DNA from: Fibrobacter sp.
GTDB taxonomy: Bacteria; Fibrobacterota; Fibrobacteria; Fibrobacterales; Fibrobacteraceae
Assembly: GCA_017649565.1 (NCBI GenBank)
Contig: JAGCGO010000057.1
Coordinates: 1 to 64,000 of the forward strand
Direction: 5' to 3'
Length of the DNA: 64,000 bases
Made by a program: the position numbers and the translations under genes. The notes under the pieces are model-generated. The model did not search any database. It was not told the DNA's origin and was given only the letters and a program-made list of their open reading frames with translations. Below are positions 42,584-51,059 of the stretch, one piece after another (the stretch's first letter is position 1; every line of letters starts with the position of its first letter).

Positions 42584-43078
42584 TTAGAGCGTACGGGCAA
42601 GGTTCTTGAAAGCCGGAGCCATACCATCGCAATCAGCAGAGGAAGTCAACACTGCATAAGCGACGTTACCCTGGTTGTTACCGGAACCGAGCGTAAGGTT
42701 GAACTGCCAATAACCATTTGCGGCGCAAGCATCGAGTTTGACCTTGTTTTCAGCCTTCCAACCAGACGTGAGCGTCGTGGCAGCAGCAGTCGGAGCATCA
42801 CCCGTATACTTGAAGTTTTCGGACTCATACTCGGAGGTATTGCTTGCAGCCCTCTTACCCGGAGCAGAATAGCCAATTTCAATCCAGTTGCCGAGAGCAT
42901 TGCGTTCGAGAGCGAAGGCATCCTGCATGTTGATGTAGGAACCAGCGGCAGTCGGAACTTCAGAGGCCTTGGACTTGGCGATCATGCCGAACAGTTTCGG
43001 CACAGCGACGGCAGCCAGGATGCCCATGATAACGATCACGACCATCAATTCGATAAGGGTAAAACCTTGTTTCTTCAT
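42584..43078 (-). CDS. Type IV pilin (major pilin candidate)
   Basis: Product 164 aa; AAGGAG seven bases before the ATG. Short leader MKKQG then FTLIELMVVIVIMGILAAVAVP: prepilin peptidase site after Gly, Phe1 and Glu5 present. The mature 159 residues have the long N-terminal helix and a beta domain with two Cys (LDACAANG and SADCDG) near the C terminus, as in the disulfide-bounded D-region. Exported and assembled into pili at the inner membrane. It has its own promoter, a leader of some 55 nt and a strong terminator, so it is a single-gene, probably highly expressed unit. Confidence 0.9.
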   Translation of the reverse strand: MKKQGFTLIELMVVIVIMGILAAVAVPKLFGMIAKSKASEVPTAAGSYINMQDAFALERNALGNWIEIGYSAPGKRAASNTSEYESENFKYTGDAPTAAATTLTSGWKAENKVKLDACAANGYWQFNLTLGSGNNQGNVAYAVLTSSADCDGMAPAFKNLARTL

Positions 43079-43406
43079 AGTGTACTCCTTGTTGTTTGTG
43101 ACACACTTGTTTTGGGCGTCATTGCCCGTTTACTTCCATAAATATACCATCTTTTTTCTCAAAAGCAACACTTCTGTCAAATTTTTGTCACGAATGTGTC
43201 ATAAAACACACCCGCCAGGCAAAAATGGCACTTTTGCGACCAAAAACAGCTCCTTATGGACTGTTGGATGTTGTATATATAGTAAATTTTTTTTAAAAAA
43301 ATCGTATTTTCCCCCAAATTTTTTCACTTTTTTTTATTCCATCTTGGAATATCGGCCCTTTATTGCTAGTTTTTTTTTACAGATTCGTTTTTTTGCGGGA
43401 TTGGTT
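43079..43406. other. Divergent intergenic region between two pilin genes
   Basis: 328 bp without a gene. It holds the minus-strand promoter of the major pilin near 43141-43168. The half nearest the second pilin is very T/A-rich on the plus strand (43280-43400), with TATATATAGT near 43274-43283 as a possible -10 region for that gene. No RNA gene seen. Confidence 0.5.
43141..43168 (-). promoter_or_regulatory. Promoter of the major pilin gene
   Basis: Minus strand: TTGCTT (43168-43163), 16 bp, TATATT (43146-43141), the latter preceded by a TGG extension. It predicts a transcript starting near 43134 and a leader of about 55 nt. Confidence 0.6.
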
Positions 43407-43925
43407 ATGAAATATAACGCCACAAAAGGCGGCTTCACGCTCATCGAGCTCATGGTCGTCATAGTCATAATGGGTATACTCGCGGCAGTAGCTGTTCCCA
43501 AGCTTTTCGGTCTTATGGCCAAGGCCAAAACGAGCGAACTCTATTCCTCAGCCGGAAGCTATATTCATCTGCAAGATACATTCAATACAGAGTACCATGA
43601 CAGCATCGGGACATGGAAAGCCATCGGTTACACCATGCTCAGTAATGATATCTTTAAGTACTACGAAGGAAACTCCGAAGGTGGCATAGCTACAGTCTCA
43701 GCGGTTTCCATTGATGTAGGCAAAACCGCCGCATGGAAAGCCAACAACATAAACAAACTCGGCGAATGCGAAGCCGACAACGTGTGGCAACTGAACATTT
43801 CCAAGTCTCCAACAACGGAATACAACATTTTATACCAAGTTGTTATCAGTGCTGATGCATGCGAAGCTCTGACAACCAAATTCGGATCTCTCGACACCTA
43901 CAACAAAATCACGACCACCCCGTAA
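43407..43925 (+). CDS. Type IV pilin, second copy
   Basis: Product 172 aa from the ATG at 43407; the frame extends upstream through AT-rich sequence but without a ribosome site or family match. Leader MKYNATKGG then FTLIELMVVIVIMGILAAVAVPKLFG, identical in protein to the neighbouring pilin for 27 residues while many codons differ. The remainder diverges strongly (IHLQDTFNTEYHDSIGTWKAIGY against INMQDAFALERNALGNWIEIGY) but keeps the two C-terminal Cys (LGECEADN, SADACEA). Ribosome site is modest (GGGA). A minor or condition-specific pilin is likely. Confidence 0.88.
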   Translation: MKYNATKGGFTLIELMVVIVIMGILAAVAVPKLFGLMAKAKTSELYSSAGSYIHLQDTFNTEYHDSIGTWKAIGYTMLSNDIFKYYEGNSEGGIATVSAVSIDVGKTAAWKANNINKLGECEADNVWQLNISKSPTTEYNILYQVVISADACEALTTKFGSLDTYNKITTTP

Positions 43926-43963
43926 CCACCTCACAGCAGCGCCATTACAAACAAAAGAAGAAT

Positions 43964-43982
43964 GGGCCGGATAAACCGGCCC
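43964..43982 (+). terminator. Terminator-like hairpin after second pilin
   Basis: Perfect 7-bp stem GGGCCGG / CCGGCCC with 5-nt loop, 38 nt past the stop; only a weak T-run (GTTTG) follows. Confidence 0.55.
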
Positions 43983-43989
43983 GTTTGAA

Positions 43990-44250
43990 TTAAGGTTGCC
44001 TGACAACCGATTCCAACGTGGCAATTTCGTTATCGGATATTTCTGCGAAGAATTTCCTGCGGTTCTTTGGCAACGCATTCTGTTGTACGAACAAGATGAA
44101 CTGGTTGGCTTTCTTGTCGGGCATGTCAACGATTTCACGCATGCGTTTCCGGATTTTATCGTAATTCTGTAAATAGCTCAGTTCCGATTTCCATTCCGTC
44201 TGGATTGTCGTTTGGACAATTTTCTGGAATTTCTCAACAATGGGTGTCAT
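43990..44250 (-). CDS. Small protein resembling the C-terminal tail of Fic-type proteins
   Basis: Product 86 aa, bounded upstream by an in-frame stop. The pattern YDKIRKRMREIVDMPDKKANQFILFVQQN-x(3)-P-x-NRRKFFAEISDNEI resembles, from memory, the C-terminal segment of a group of Fic-family proteins (IVDMPDR ... LSKRKR ... LTDEEI). The catalytic Fic motif (HPFxxGNGR) is absent. There is no clear ribosome site. It is either a small independent protein or a leftover gene end; it lies just downstream of another broken gene on the same strand. Confidence 0.4.
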   Translation of the reverse strand: MTPIVEKFQKIVQTTIQTEWKSELSYLQNYDKIRKRMREIVDMPDKKANQFILFVQQNALPKNRRKFFAEISDNEIATLESVVRQP

Positions 44251-44288
44251 GTCGATATTTCATCAACAATTTTTTAGAAGCGCTTCCA

Positions 44289-44861
44289 TTACTTTTTTTG
44301 CAAAAGCCATTCTGCCAAATCTACAATGCGGACCCCCTCATATTGATAAGGTTCGTGCTTTGTTCTGGCTAGAACCATTTTAGGATACGCATCGTTGATT
44401 TTTAAAAGAGGAGAGACTTCACGTTCAAAAGTACTTTCGGCGCTAATGTCATCCGATACCTGTATGTAGATTTTTTCGTCTTTCTTTAAGGCGACAAAGT
44501 CTATTTCCTTTTTGTACAAAAAACCTGCATAAATTTTGTAACCACGCCGAAGAAGTTCCATGGCGACGATGTTATCGTACGCCCTGCCATAGTCCATGTT
44601 TTTCGTCCCTAATCGAGCGTACTTGAAGGAATGGTCGCCCAAATAGAACTTGTCCTGTGACGCAAGGTATTTTTTCCCACGGATGTCGTACTTGCGTACT
44701 TTATAGAATGCGAATGCGTTACATAGATAGCCGACATAAGAACCAATCGTTTTGTCGTTGACGGGGGTCTTGCTGCTCGTCAAAGCATCGGAAATGCTCC
44801 TTAGAGATGTTATGTTGGATATATTGTCCGAAAAAAACGCCCGCCTTCCTATTTCGCAATA
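44289..44861 (-). pseudogene. 5'-truncated AAA/DUF4143 ATPase
   Basis: The frame reads the second half of the family seen at 37447-38781: [39 protein letters not shown], then [25 protein letters not shown] and a nuclease-like end ([19 protein letters not shown]). The Walker A and B half is missing; the frame is closed by a stop at 44862-44864 and no ATG with a ribosome site exists. The best start would be TTG at 44783. A remnant rather than a gene. Confidence 0.7.
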
Positions 44862-44888
44862 TTAAAAATAATAAAAATTGCGAAATAG
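44849..44888. repeat. 12-bp perfect inverted repeat at the truncation point
   Basis: CTATTTCGCAAT / ATTGCGAAATAG around a 16-nt AT-rich loop, exactly where the truncated ATPase frame begins. It could be an old insertion scar, an operator or part of a small mobile element. Confidence 0.6.
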
Positions 44889-44935
44889 CGGTAGCGCAAT
44901 TACTTTTTTGGAGAACAAGATGATCAATTTACGGC

Positions 44936-44965
44936 AAAAAACAGGCCAGAAGGCTTGCGCCTCCT
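44936..44965 (-). terminator. Probable terminator of the giant pilin operon
   Basis: Minus strand: AAGGAGGC-GCAA-GCCTTCT stem with one wobble pair, followed after a few bases by six T. It lies just beyond the stop at 44972. Confidence 0.45.
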
Positions 44966-44971
44966 TCCGTC

Positions 44972-47900
44972 TTAGGGATTCTCTTCGGTGTCGTCCGAGG
45001 TTTCGTCCTTTACTTCATAAGTGACGGAGCAGAGGAGCTCACTTCCCCACAGGTTGTAGGTGTACGTTCCCGGAGTTGTGGGCACGTAGGCATCCAGGTC
45101 CACGAACCCGTCCTTGGGCCAGGTACCACTGCTCACCGTGTTGCCATAGGGAGTCCCGTTGTCATTGCGGTTCAACGAGACACTGTACATTGTCTCACCG
45201 GTGTTCTTGTTCCTGCTCTTGAAGCGGTCGCCCTCGATGTAGCATTCGGCTTCCGGAGCGGGCTCATCTCCTGCGTAGGAGTATGGAACGGAGCAGACTT
45301 CTTCGCCGTTGATACTGAGCGCCACGACATAGTCGCCAGCCTCGCTAATCGCGGGGAGCGGCTCGTCGAACCGGGTGGTCGACGGGCTCACGTTCTGGGA
45401 ACGATCAATGATGTTGCCCAGCTTGTCCATGTACCAGAGCTTGACCGTATTCGTGTTGCCCACGGCCAAGTTCAGGTCGGCGGTGAAGCGCTTGCTTACC
45501 TCGTCAATGGCGCAGTTGTCGGCCGTGGAGCCGTTCGCGCCGGTAACGACGGTAATGTCGGCCGTGCAAGAGAGACCAGCGTAGGTGAGCGTGTAGCGGT
45601 AGTTGCCCGGAGTGGTGTTGATGTTGGGCGACCAGCTGTTCACCTGGCCATTGCCGCGGTACGTGAGCCTTACAGGGGGTTCGCTGCCGATTCTTGCGTC
45701 GACGGCACAACCGGACTGCGGACAGTTCGTAATCTTGTAATTGAGCGAAGGCAGATTGTCGCCCGGGTTGATAGGCACCGTGGAACTCAGTTCGCAAGTC
45801 AGTTCGTTCGAAAGGACATCGACAGGGAGCGTCGTACAAGTCATCTCTTCGCCGCCATTCTTGGGCTTCACGGATACCGTGAAGGTGAAGGAACGGTCGC
45901 CGCCACTGACGTTGATGTTCTTCTGCAAATCCACCGCAGGCAGGTAGAATCGGCCTTCCGGCGGGCAATCCTTCTCTTCGGTCTCGTACGGGTTGTCTAC
46001 GCCAGAGACCTTGCAGAGCGCTTCGTCCGCATTCATGAGATTCGACGAAATCACAAATCGGTCGCCATCCAGCGTAGCCTCGCAGCCATGGACGCCCACG
46101 CTGTTGGGGCAATCGCTCTCAAGGCTTGCGACGGTAAACGCGTTCGGGCTCGAGAACTCGACAGAGACAACTCTTTCGGGGTCGAATTCCAGCATGTCAG
46201 ACATCAGGTCCACGCTGCGCGAGAACGAGCCGTTGCCGCTGATGAGGAATTCCTGGGACCTGACGCCGTTCGCATCCGTCATCACCATAGTAACCACAGG
46301 AATGCTTCCTGAACCATCAGTGTCGGGAAGGCCGCTGATTTCGCCCATGAGGCTAGAAGACCTAAGATTCGCGACACCACCCGAAACGCCAGCCACGCAC
46401 GACGACTGGTTGTCGCAATCTTCAATATCGAACGATGTGCCCTGCGAGCATTCGTTGATGCTGCCAACAACAAACCTGCCGCAAGTTGCTTCGTAGGTAT
46501 GCCCGTTACCGCCCTGATTATCGCAGTCGATGACCACGCTAGCACTGCGAACAGCACCATCGATGATTTCACCATTGTAGTCGTAAGACCTAGCCATCCC
46601 ATGCAGGCCGGCATAAGTGAAGTTATACTTGTCATCCTTACTACTTTGCAGCCTGTCCGCATAAATGCCGCTCACAAAATAGGGGCCGTCGCTATCCGCA
46701 CTGCAGCTACTGCAATGTGTGGCACCATCCAACCAAGCCTCACAGGAGTGCTTGGCATAGCCGGAGGCCAGGTCACAGCCGTTGTAGTGGTAAGACAATT
46801 TGCAACCGGGACGGAGCTTGTCCGGGTTGGCAGGGTCGTTGAAGTAGCTGGAGGTGCCCACCCAGGGTTTCACGTCCTCGTTCATGGGAAGAATTCCGCC
46901 CAAGTAGTTTGCGGCAAAGGAACAGGTAACATTCGGAATGTCGAAACAATGCTCGGGATCCCAGTCATCGGAAGACCAGCCGAGGTTCATCACCTTGAAG
47001 CAGTCGTCGGCCATGCTCAGGCCCACGTACTCGTCCACGTTCGAACCGACAAGGAGCGGGATATTCACCGAGGAACGGACCCAGGAACCTTCCCTCTTAT
47101 AGCTGAGCTTGACCTTCGCGGAGTCACCGAACACTTCTATGTCGGTATTGAAAACAATGCCCGTAAACTCGGCCGGGGTAAGGGTGATTCCGGGGAACGA
47201 GGCCTTCTTGCAGTCACCCTGGTTCTCGTTCTTGATGCCGCTGCCGTCACCTTCGCAAACGCGCACTTCCATGACGTAATTACCGACGCTTGTCATCTGG
47301 CTCGCCCTGCCGTATACCTGCACGATAGAATAGCGCGAAGAATTTTCGGTAGAGCGCAAAATAAAGCCACTGTTCAACGGTGTATAGCTGTTGCCCTTCA
47401 TCTCGCGGAAGCAAGCCTTGAAGCGCGAAGTGAGCGTACCGTGGCCACCCGCCTGGGTTCGGTTCAGCAGGTAGGAGATGGTCGAGTTGCCGCTATTGGC
47501 ATTCTTTCCAGCCGAATAATAGATGAATTCACCCGATTTCTTAGGTTTACTGTATTTCTGCCCGTTGTTGGTCCTGGGCAGCAGCCAATCCGAAGTCGGG
47601 TAGTTGCCGCCGCCATCCGTATTACACGACGAATTCTTGCCGCTAACCTTACAGGTGTCGATGCAGTTGTCCTTCGAGCCGTTACACCATATACCCACGT
47701 CCTTGAAGTCCGTATAGAAGCAGTGGTTCTCGATGTCTGCGTATTCCGCAACGACAAGCGTATCATGAATCAAGTATACCGGCATCTTGTCAGATTTCGA
47801 GATGTAATCCAAGGAACCGTCGTTGCGCACGAAGTTCCAGGTCTTGAATTCTTCACCTGAGGCATCCTGATGACGAAGTTCAATATGGCGACCCGCGAAT

Positions 47901-50900
47901 ACCTTGACGCTGCAGGTGTCCCCCGCATTGCACATGCTCGAAGTAATGGCAGACAAGGGCGTATTCGCATCGATAATCTGATCGGAAGTGCGCACTTCCA
48001 CCTTGGATTTGGAGGCCCCGTTCAGGAACAACTTGAGGGTGAATTCCTTGGCCTTGTACGATGCGTAGAGCGTGTAGGTGTGGCCATCTTGCAGGTTATC
48101 GATAGAGGAATCCGGTATGAACACGTCACAATACGGAGAAGCGTTCCTCGTTCTCTGGAGTTCGACATCCTCGGCATCGGAGAGACCGCAGCCCCACTGC
48201 TTGTTGGGATCCTGCGTCGTGATGTCAGGACAGCTGGGGCGTACCCAGTCGCCCAAAGAAGCATTGACAAGGTTCCCAGTACATTCGGGCCTGGTAATGA
48301 TATCGCTGCAACTGACTCCATTTATGGTCTTATGCTTGTTGCCATCACAGAATCCTGTCTTGGGGATATCTTCACGCACTATCGTGGCCGCACCATCGAG
48401 CCAGACAGAATGGTTCACAGGCGCACCCATTCGCGCATTCTCGCCCACCGAGACAATCGTAAAGTTGATCTGGTTGTTATCGGTGCCGGTATTGGAGGTC
48501 ACCTCGAATACCGGAGTATCCATACCCGGCGGCAATATCACCGAATACATACGGGAGCCGTCGTCCTTGAGTTCGCCAGCGGTGACATAGTCGCCGGACG
48601 GATGCAACTGCCAGCCTTCGGGGACTTCGGTCACGCGCACATTCGCCGTGACAGGATCGTGCTGGCTACCGTCGACATTCATCCGCACGGTCACAGAGCC
48701 GCCACCAAATATTCTCGATTCCGTACCCACGAAACTCACCGCAGATTTCTGTGCGGCATGTGCATCAACCACCACCCAGAAGGGAATTGTACCGTAGGCC
48801 GACTTCTTTGCGGTATATTCGCACTTGTACACCGGATGTTCCAGCGGGGTGCCATTGGTGATTACGCCGTTTGTGGTGAGATTCGGAGTACATTTCGTGT
48901 TTCCTGCCGAGAAGGTTTCTTTCGCGCCGTTCAGGTTGATTACCCTGTAGTAATTTTCCAGCTTACCCTCGGGAACGTCACTCATATAGACAATACGTGG
49001 CAAGATGACGATACTCGGCTTGACGGTCGTGTACTGCTTGGAAGTCAAGTTGTCATACAGGATTTCCTTATTCCGGCGTTGCGATTCTAGCGTTATGGAC
49101 AGCTGCGGAGCCGTAGCAACGTAGAAGCGATCGTACCCCCCTTCCACGTTCAATTCTTCGCCATCGTGATTGACAATATCTTCGTGGTCGTTAACCAGGC
49201 CGCCACAAGCCCCCTCTTCGCGGATATTGCAGATAATGGCGTTATCGACCAGGCTCTGCACCAAGGATTCGTTATAGAGAATTCCCATGTATTTCGTATT
49301 AAAGCGCTTGATTCTGGAGCAGCTGGCAGCGGTCAGGTAGAACGAGCCGTTCCAAGTCGTATCCTGATGATGGTTGCCCAAGTAACGGTGCTGGAGCACA
49401 TCGATATCCCCTTTAGAATACACAAAGTAATTGTATTTGGCAGATTCATAGGTATCCGGAGTAAGGACCGTTCCGGCACCTTTCGCCATGTAGAAAAACA
49501 CTTTCGATGTATCCGTCGTCGGGGGAAGTTTCAACATGGAAATCTTGTTTTCCGAAACGAAGATGAAGTTTCCTTCCAACTTTCCGGTGGGGCTTTTGAA
49601 TATAGATTGATCTCCGGTTCCATGCACACCCACTACAAGGTAGCCATGGTACATCAAGGCGGGCGAATTAGAAACACTCTTATAGCACGCATTCAGTTTC
49701 CCCATGTCATAGTTGTCGGTATTACCCGTAATCTTGGCACAGGGGACCTTGTCCACCAGTTGCTTGAAGGAGTCATATGCGGTAGTAATCATGTCGTTGA
49801 TCTTGTATTTGGTATTGTCGCAGCCTTTCGTCGGCTTGCCCAAGATGCTGTCGCAATATGTAACTATGCTGGTATCGCAATACATTGCCTTGGTCGGGGT
49901 AGAAACCGCAATCGCGCTCGACTTGAAGACCGAGTATTTCTGGAACATCAATCCACTCTGACAGAGTGGCACCGGATTATTGGAAGAGTTGCAGGCTCCC
50001 AAGTCCGGCATGTATACAGAATAACCGTTACCCCCAAAATTCGTATGTCCAATCGTATTTCCGTCCAACGAGTTCTGGAAGAGGGAACCTGTCTTTACGT
50101 TGACGTTCTTTTCCACGGTGAAGTCTTGTTGAAGGCCGTCCTTGAAATTCAGTTTACCAGAAGCTTCCACGCAAAGGTTGCCACGAATTTTGTATTTCTT
50201 GGTCCTTTCCGTCGTGTACGTACCTTTCAAGGTCAGGTCTCCGCCAACGTCTACACCATGTCCCGCCGAGGTCGAACCCACATCCTTATCGAAAACGGCA
50301 TTACCGGAAATGGAAGCGCTGAGCTTGGTGGTTGCGCCCTTCACATAGATGTCCCCAGCGGTCACACCCTCGTTTTCAGGTTTAAAGTCGCCACCAACGC
50401 ACGCATGCCGTCCCAAATTGACTCCACTGCCCGTAAGTTCCGCTTTCCCCGTTATAATGAAGTCTTCGACGACGCCGGTCGGGTTTCCGTGCCAGTTGCC
50501 ATTGATAATCATCGACGTACTACGGTTTTCGCCCTCACCCTCCATTGTTCCGCCGAAATACGACTGCTTGAAATCCACCGGACTTTCAATAATAACCTCG
50601 GGTTCCCTCACCTTGTACAGGCCGCGAACCTTCAAGACAGATGTCTCGCTGTACTTGGCATCGCCATGGGCAATGCCGTTGGAAACGATGGTGAACTTGT
50701 AGGCCGAGCCCGCAGTTTCCACGCCGGTCAGCCAGACATTGAACACCTGCTTGCTGGAATTCATGCCACGCACGACATTGGTAAGGGCAACGGGCTTCTT
50801 GCCGCCGTCGTAATACTGGCGGAGAATGGCGCCCACATCGTTTGCGTGGTATGTCATCCAAGAACGTACACTCTCGAGCCCGGCATGCGAGGCTTCCTTG

Positions 50901-51049
50901 GCCTCGGACATGGCCATACGGTCGGCGCTGGTAAAGCCCGCCGAACTGAGCCACTTGTAAGTGGCCGTAGTCGCGATAGTGGCAATCATCATGAAAATGA
51001 GCACCGTTACAAGCGAGACACCTCTTTTTGCCAGGCAGTTGTTTCGCAT
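44972..51049 (-). CDS. Giant PilX-like minor pilin / adhesin (copy 2)
   Basis: Product 2025 aa; ATG at 51049 with GGGGAG upstream. The N terminus LAKRG-VSLVTVLIFMMIATIATTATYKWLSS is a prepilin-type helix with a Gly before the cut site and Thr in place of Glu5, as in PilX/GspK-class tip pilins. The next segment (to about 160, SADRMAMSEAKEASHAGLESVRSWM) is typical PilX. Around residues 180-330 a Gly-rich region of short beta repeats (ISGNAVF, VGGDLTLKG, IRGNLCVEASGKL) looks like a bactofilin-type beta-helix. After it come Cys-rich modules, a lectin/LamG-like stretch near 1100-1330 and C-terminal beta modules with NCPQSGC. Last gene of the operon, 10 bp after a PilW-like gene. Function as a surface or pilus-tip adhesin is inferred. 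Confidence 0.75.
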   Translation of the reverse strand: MRNNCLAKRGVSLVTVLIFMMIATIATTATYKWLSSAGFTSADRMAMSEAKEASHAGLESVRSWMTYHANDVGAILRQYYDGGKKPVALTNVVRGMNSSKQVFNVWLTGVETAGSAYKFTIVSNGIAHGDAKYSETSVLKVRGLYKVREPEVIIESPVDFKQSYFGGTMEGEGENRSTSMIINGNWHGNPTGVVEDFIITGKAELTGSGVNLGRHACVGGDFKPENEGVTAGDIYVKGATTKLSASISGNAVFDKDVGSTSAGHGVDVGGDLTLKGTYTTERTKKYKIRGNLCVEASGKLNFKDGLQQDFTVEKNVNVKTGSLFQNSLDGNTIGHTNFGGNGYSVYMPDLGACNSSNNPVPLCQSGLMFQKYSVFKSSAIAVSTPTKAMYCDTSIVTYCDSILGKPTKGCDNTKYKINDMITTAYDSFKQLVDKVPCAKITGNTDNYDMGKLNACYKSVSNSPALMYHGYLVVGVHGTGDQSIFKSPTGKLEGNFIFVSENKISMLKLPPTTDTSKVFFYMAKGAGTVLTPDTYESAKYNYFVYSKGDIDVLQHRYLGNHHQDTTWNGSFYLTAASCSRIKRFNTKYMGILYNESLVQSLVDNAIICNIREEGACGGLVNDHEDIVNHDGEELNVEGGYDRFYVATAPQLSITLESQRRNKEILYDNLTSKQYTTVKPSIVILPRIVYMSDVPEGKLENYYRVINLNGAKETFSAGNTKCTPNLTTNGVITNGTPLEHPVYKCEYTAKKSAYGTIPFWVVVDAHAAQKSAVSFVGTESRIFGGGSVTVRMNVDGSQHDPVTANVRVTEVPEGWQLHPSGDYVTAGELKDDGSRMYSVILPPGMDTPVFEVTSNTGTDNNQINFTIVSVGENARMGAPVNHSVWLDGAATIVREDIPKTGFCDGNKHKTINGVSCSDIITRPECTGNLVNASLGDWVRPSCPDITTQDPNKQWGCGLSDAEDVELQRTRNASPYCDVFIPDSSIDNLQDGHTYTLYASYKAKEFTLKLFLNGASKSKVEVRTSDQIIDANTPLSAITSSMCNAGDTCSVKVFAGRHIELRHQDASGEEFKTWNFVRNDGSLDYISKSDKMPVYLIHDTLVVAEYADIENHCFYTDFKDVGIWCNGSKDNCIDTCKVSGKNSSCNTDGGGNYPTSDWLLPRTNNGQKYSKPKKSGEFIYYSAGKNANSGNSTISYLLNRTQAGGHGTLTSRFKACFREMKGNSYTPLNSGFILRSTENSSRYSIVQVYGRASQMTSVGNYVMEVRVCEGDGSGIKNENQGDCKKASFPGITLTPAEFTGIVFNTDIEVFGDSAKVKLSYKREGSWVRSSVNIPLLVGSNVDEYVGLSMADDCFKVMNLGWSSDDWDPEHCFDIPNVTCSFAANYLGGILPMNEDVKPWVGTSSYFNDPANPDKLRPGCKLSYHYNGCDLASGYAKHSCEAWLDGATHCSSCSADSDGPYFVSGIYADRLQSSKDDKYNFTYAGLHGMARSYDYNGEIIDGAVRSASVVIDCDNQGGNGHTYEATCGRFVVGSINECSQGTSFDIEDCDNQSSCVAGVSGGVANLRSSSLMGEISGLPDTDGSGSIPVVTMVMTDANGVRSQEFLISGNGSFSRSVDLMSDMLEFDPERVVSVEFSSPNAFTVASLESDCPNSVGVHGCEATLDGDRFVISSNLMNADEALCKVSGVDNPYETEEKDCPPEGRFYLPAVDLQKNINVSGGDRSFTFTVSVKPKNGGEEMTCTTLPVDVLSNELTCELSSTVPINPGDNLPSLNYKITNCPQSGCAVDARIGSEPPVRLTYRGNGQVNSWSPNINTTPGNYRYTLTYAGLSCTADITVVTGANGSTADNCAIDEVSKRFTADLNLAVGNTNTVKLWYMDKLGNIIDRSQNVSPSTTRFDEPLPAISEAGDYVVALSINGEEVCSVPYSYAGDEPAPEAECYIEGDRFKSRNKNTGETMYSVSLNRNDNGTPYGNTVSSGTWPKDGFVDLDAYVPTTPGTYTYNLWGSELLCSVTYEVKDETSDDTEENP

Positions 51050-51059
51050 TTGACTCCCC

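Noticed and set aside
43221..43240. Sigma54 promoter before the second pilin (TGGCAC ... TTGC)
   Set aside because: The GG and GC are only seven bases apart instead of ten, so the spacing is wrong.
44972..51049. PilY1-type calcium-dependent adhesin
   Set aside because: The start is a prepilin helix, not a signal peptide with a PilY1 beta-propeller; no PilY1 propeller motif was found.
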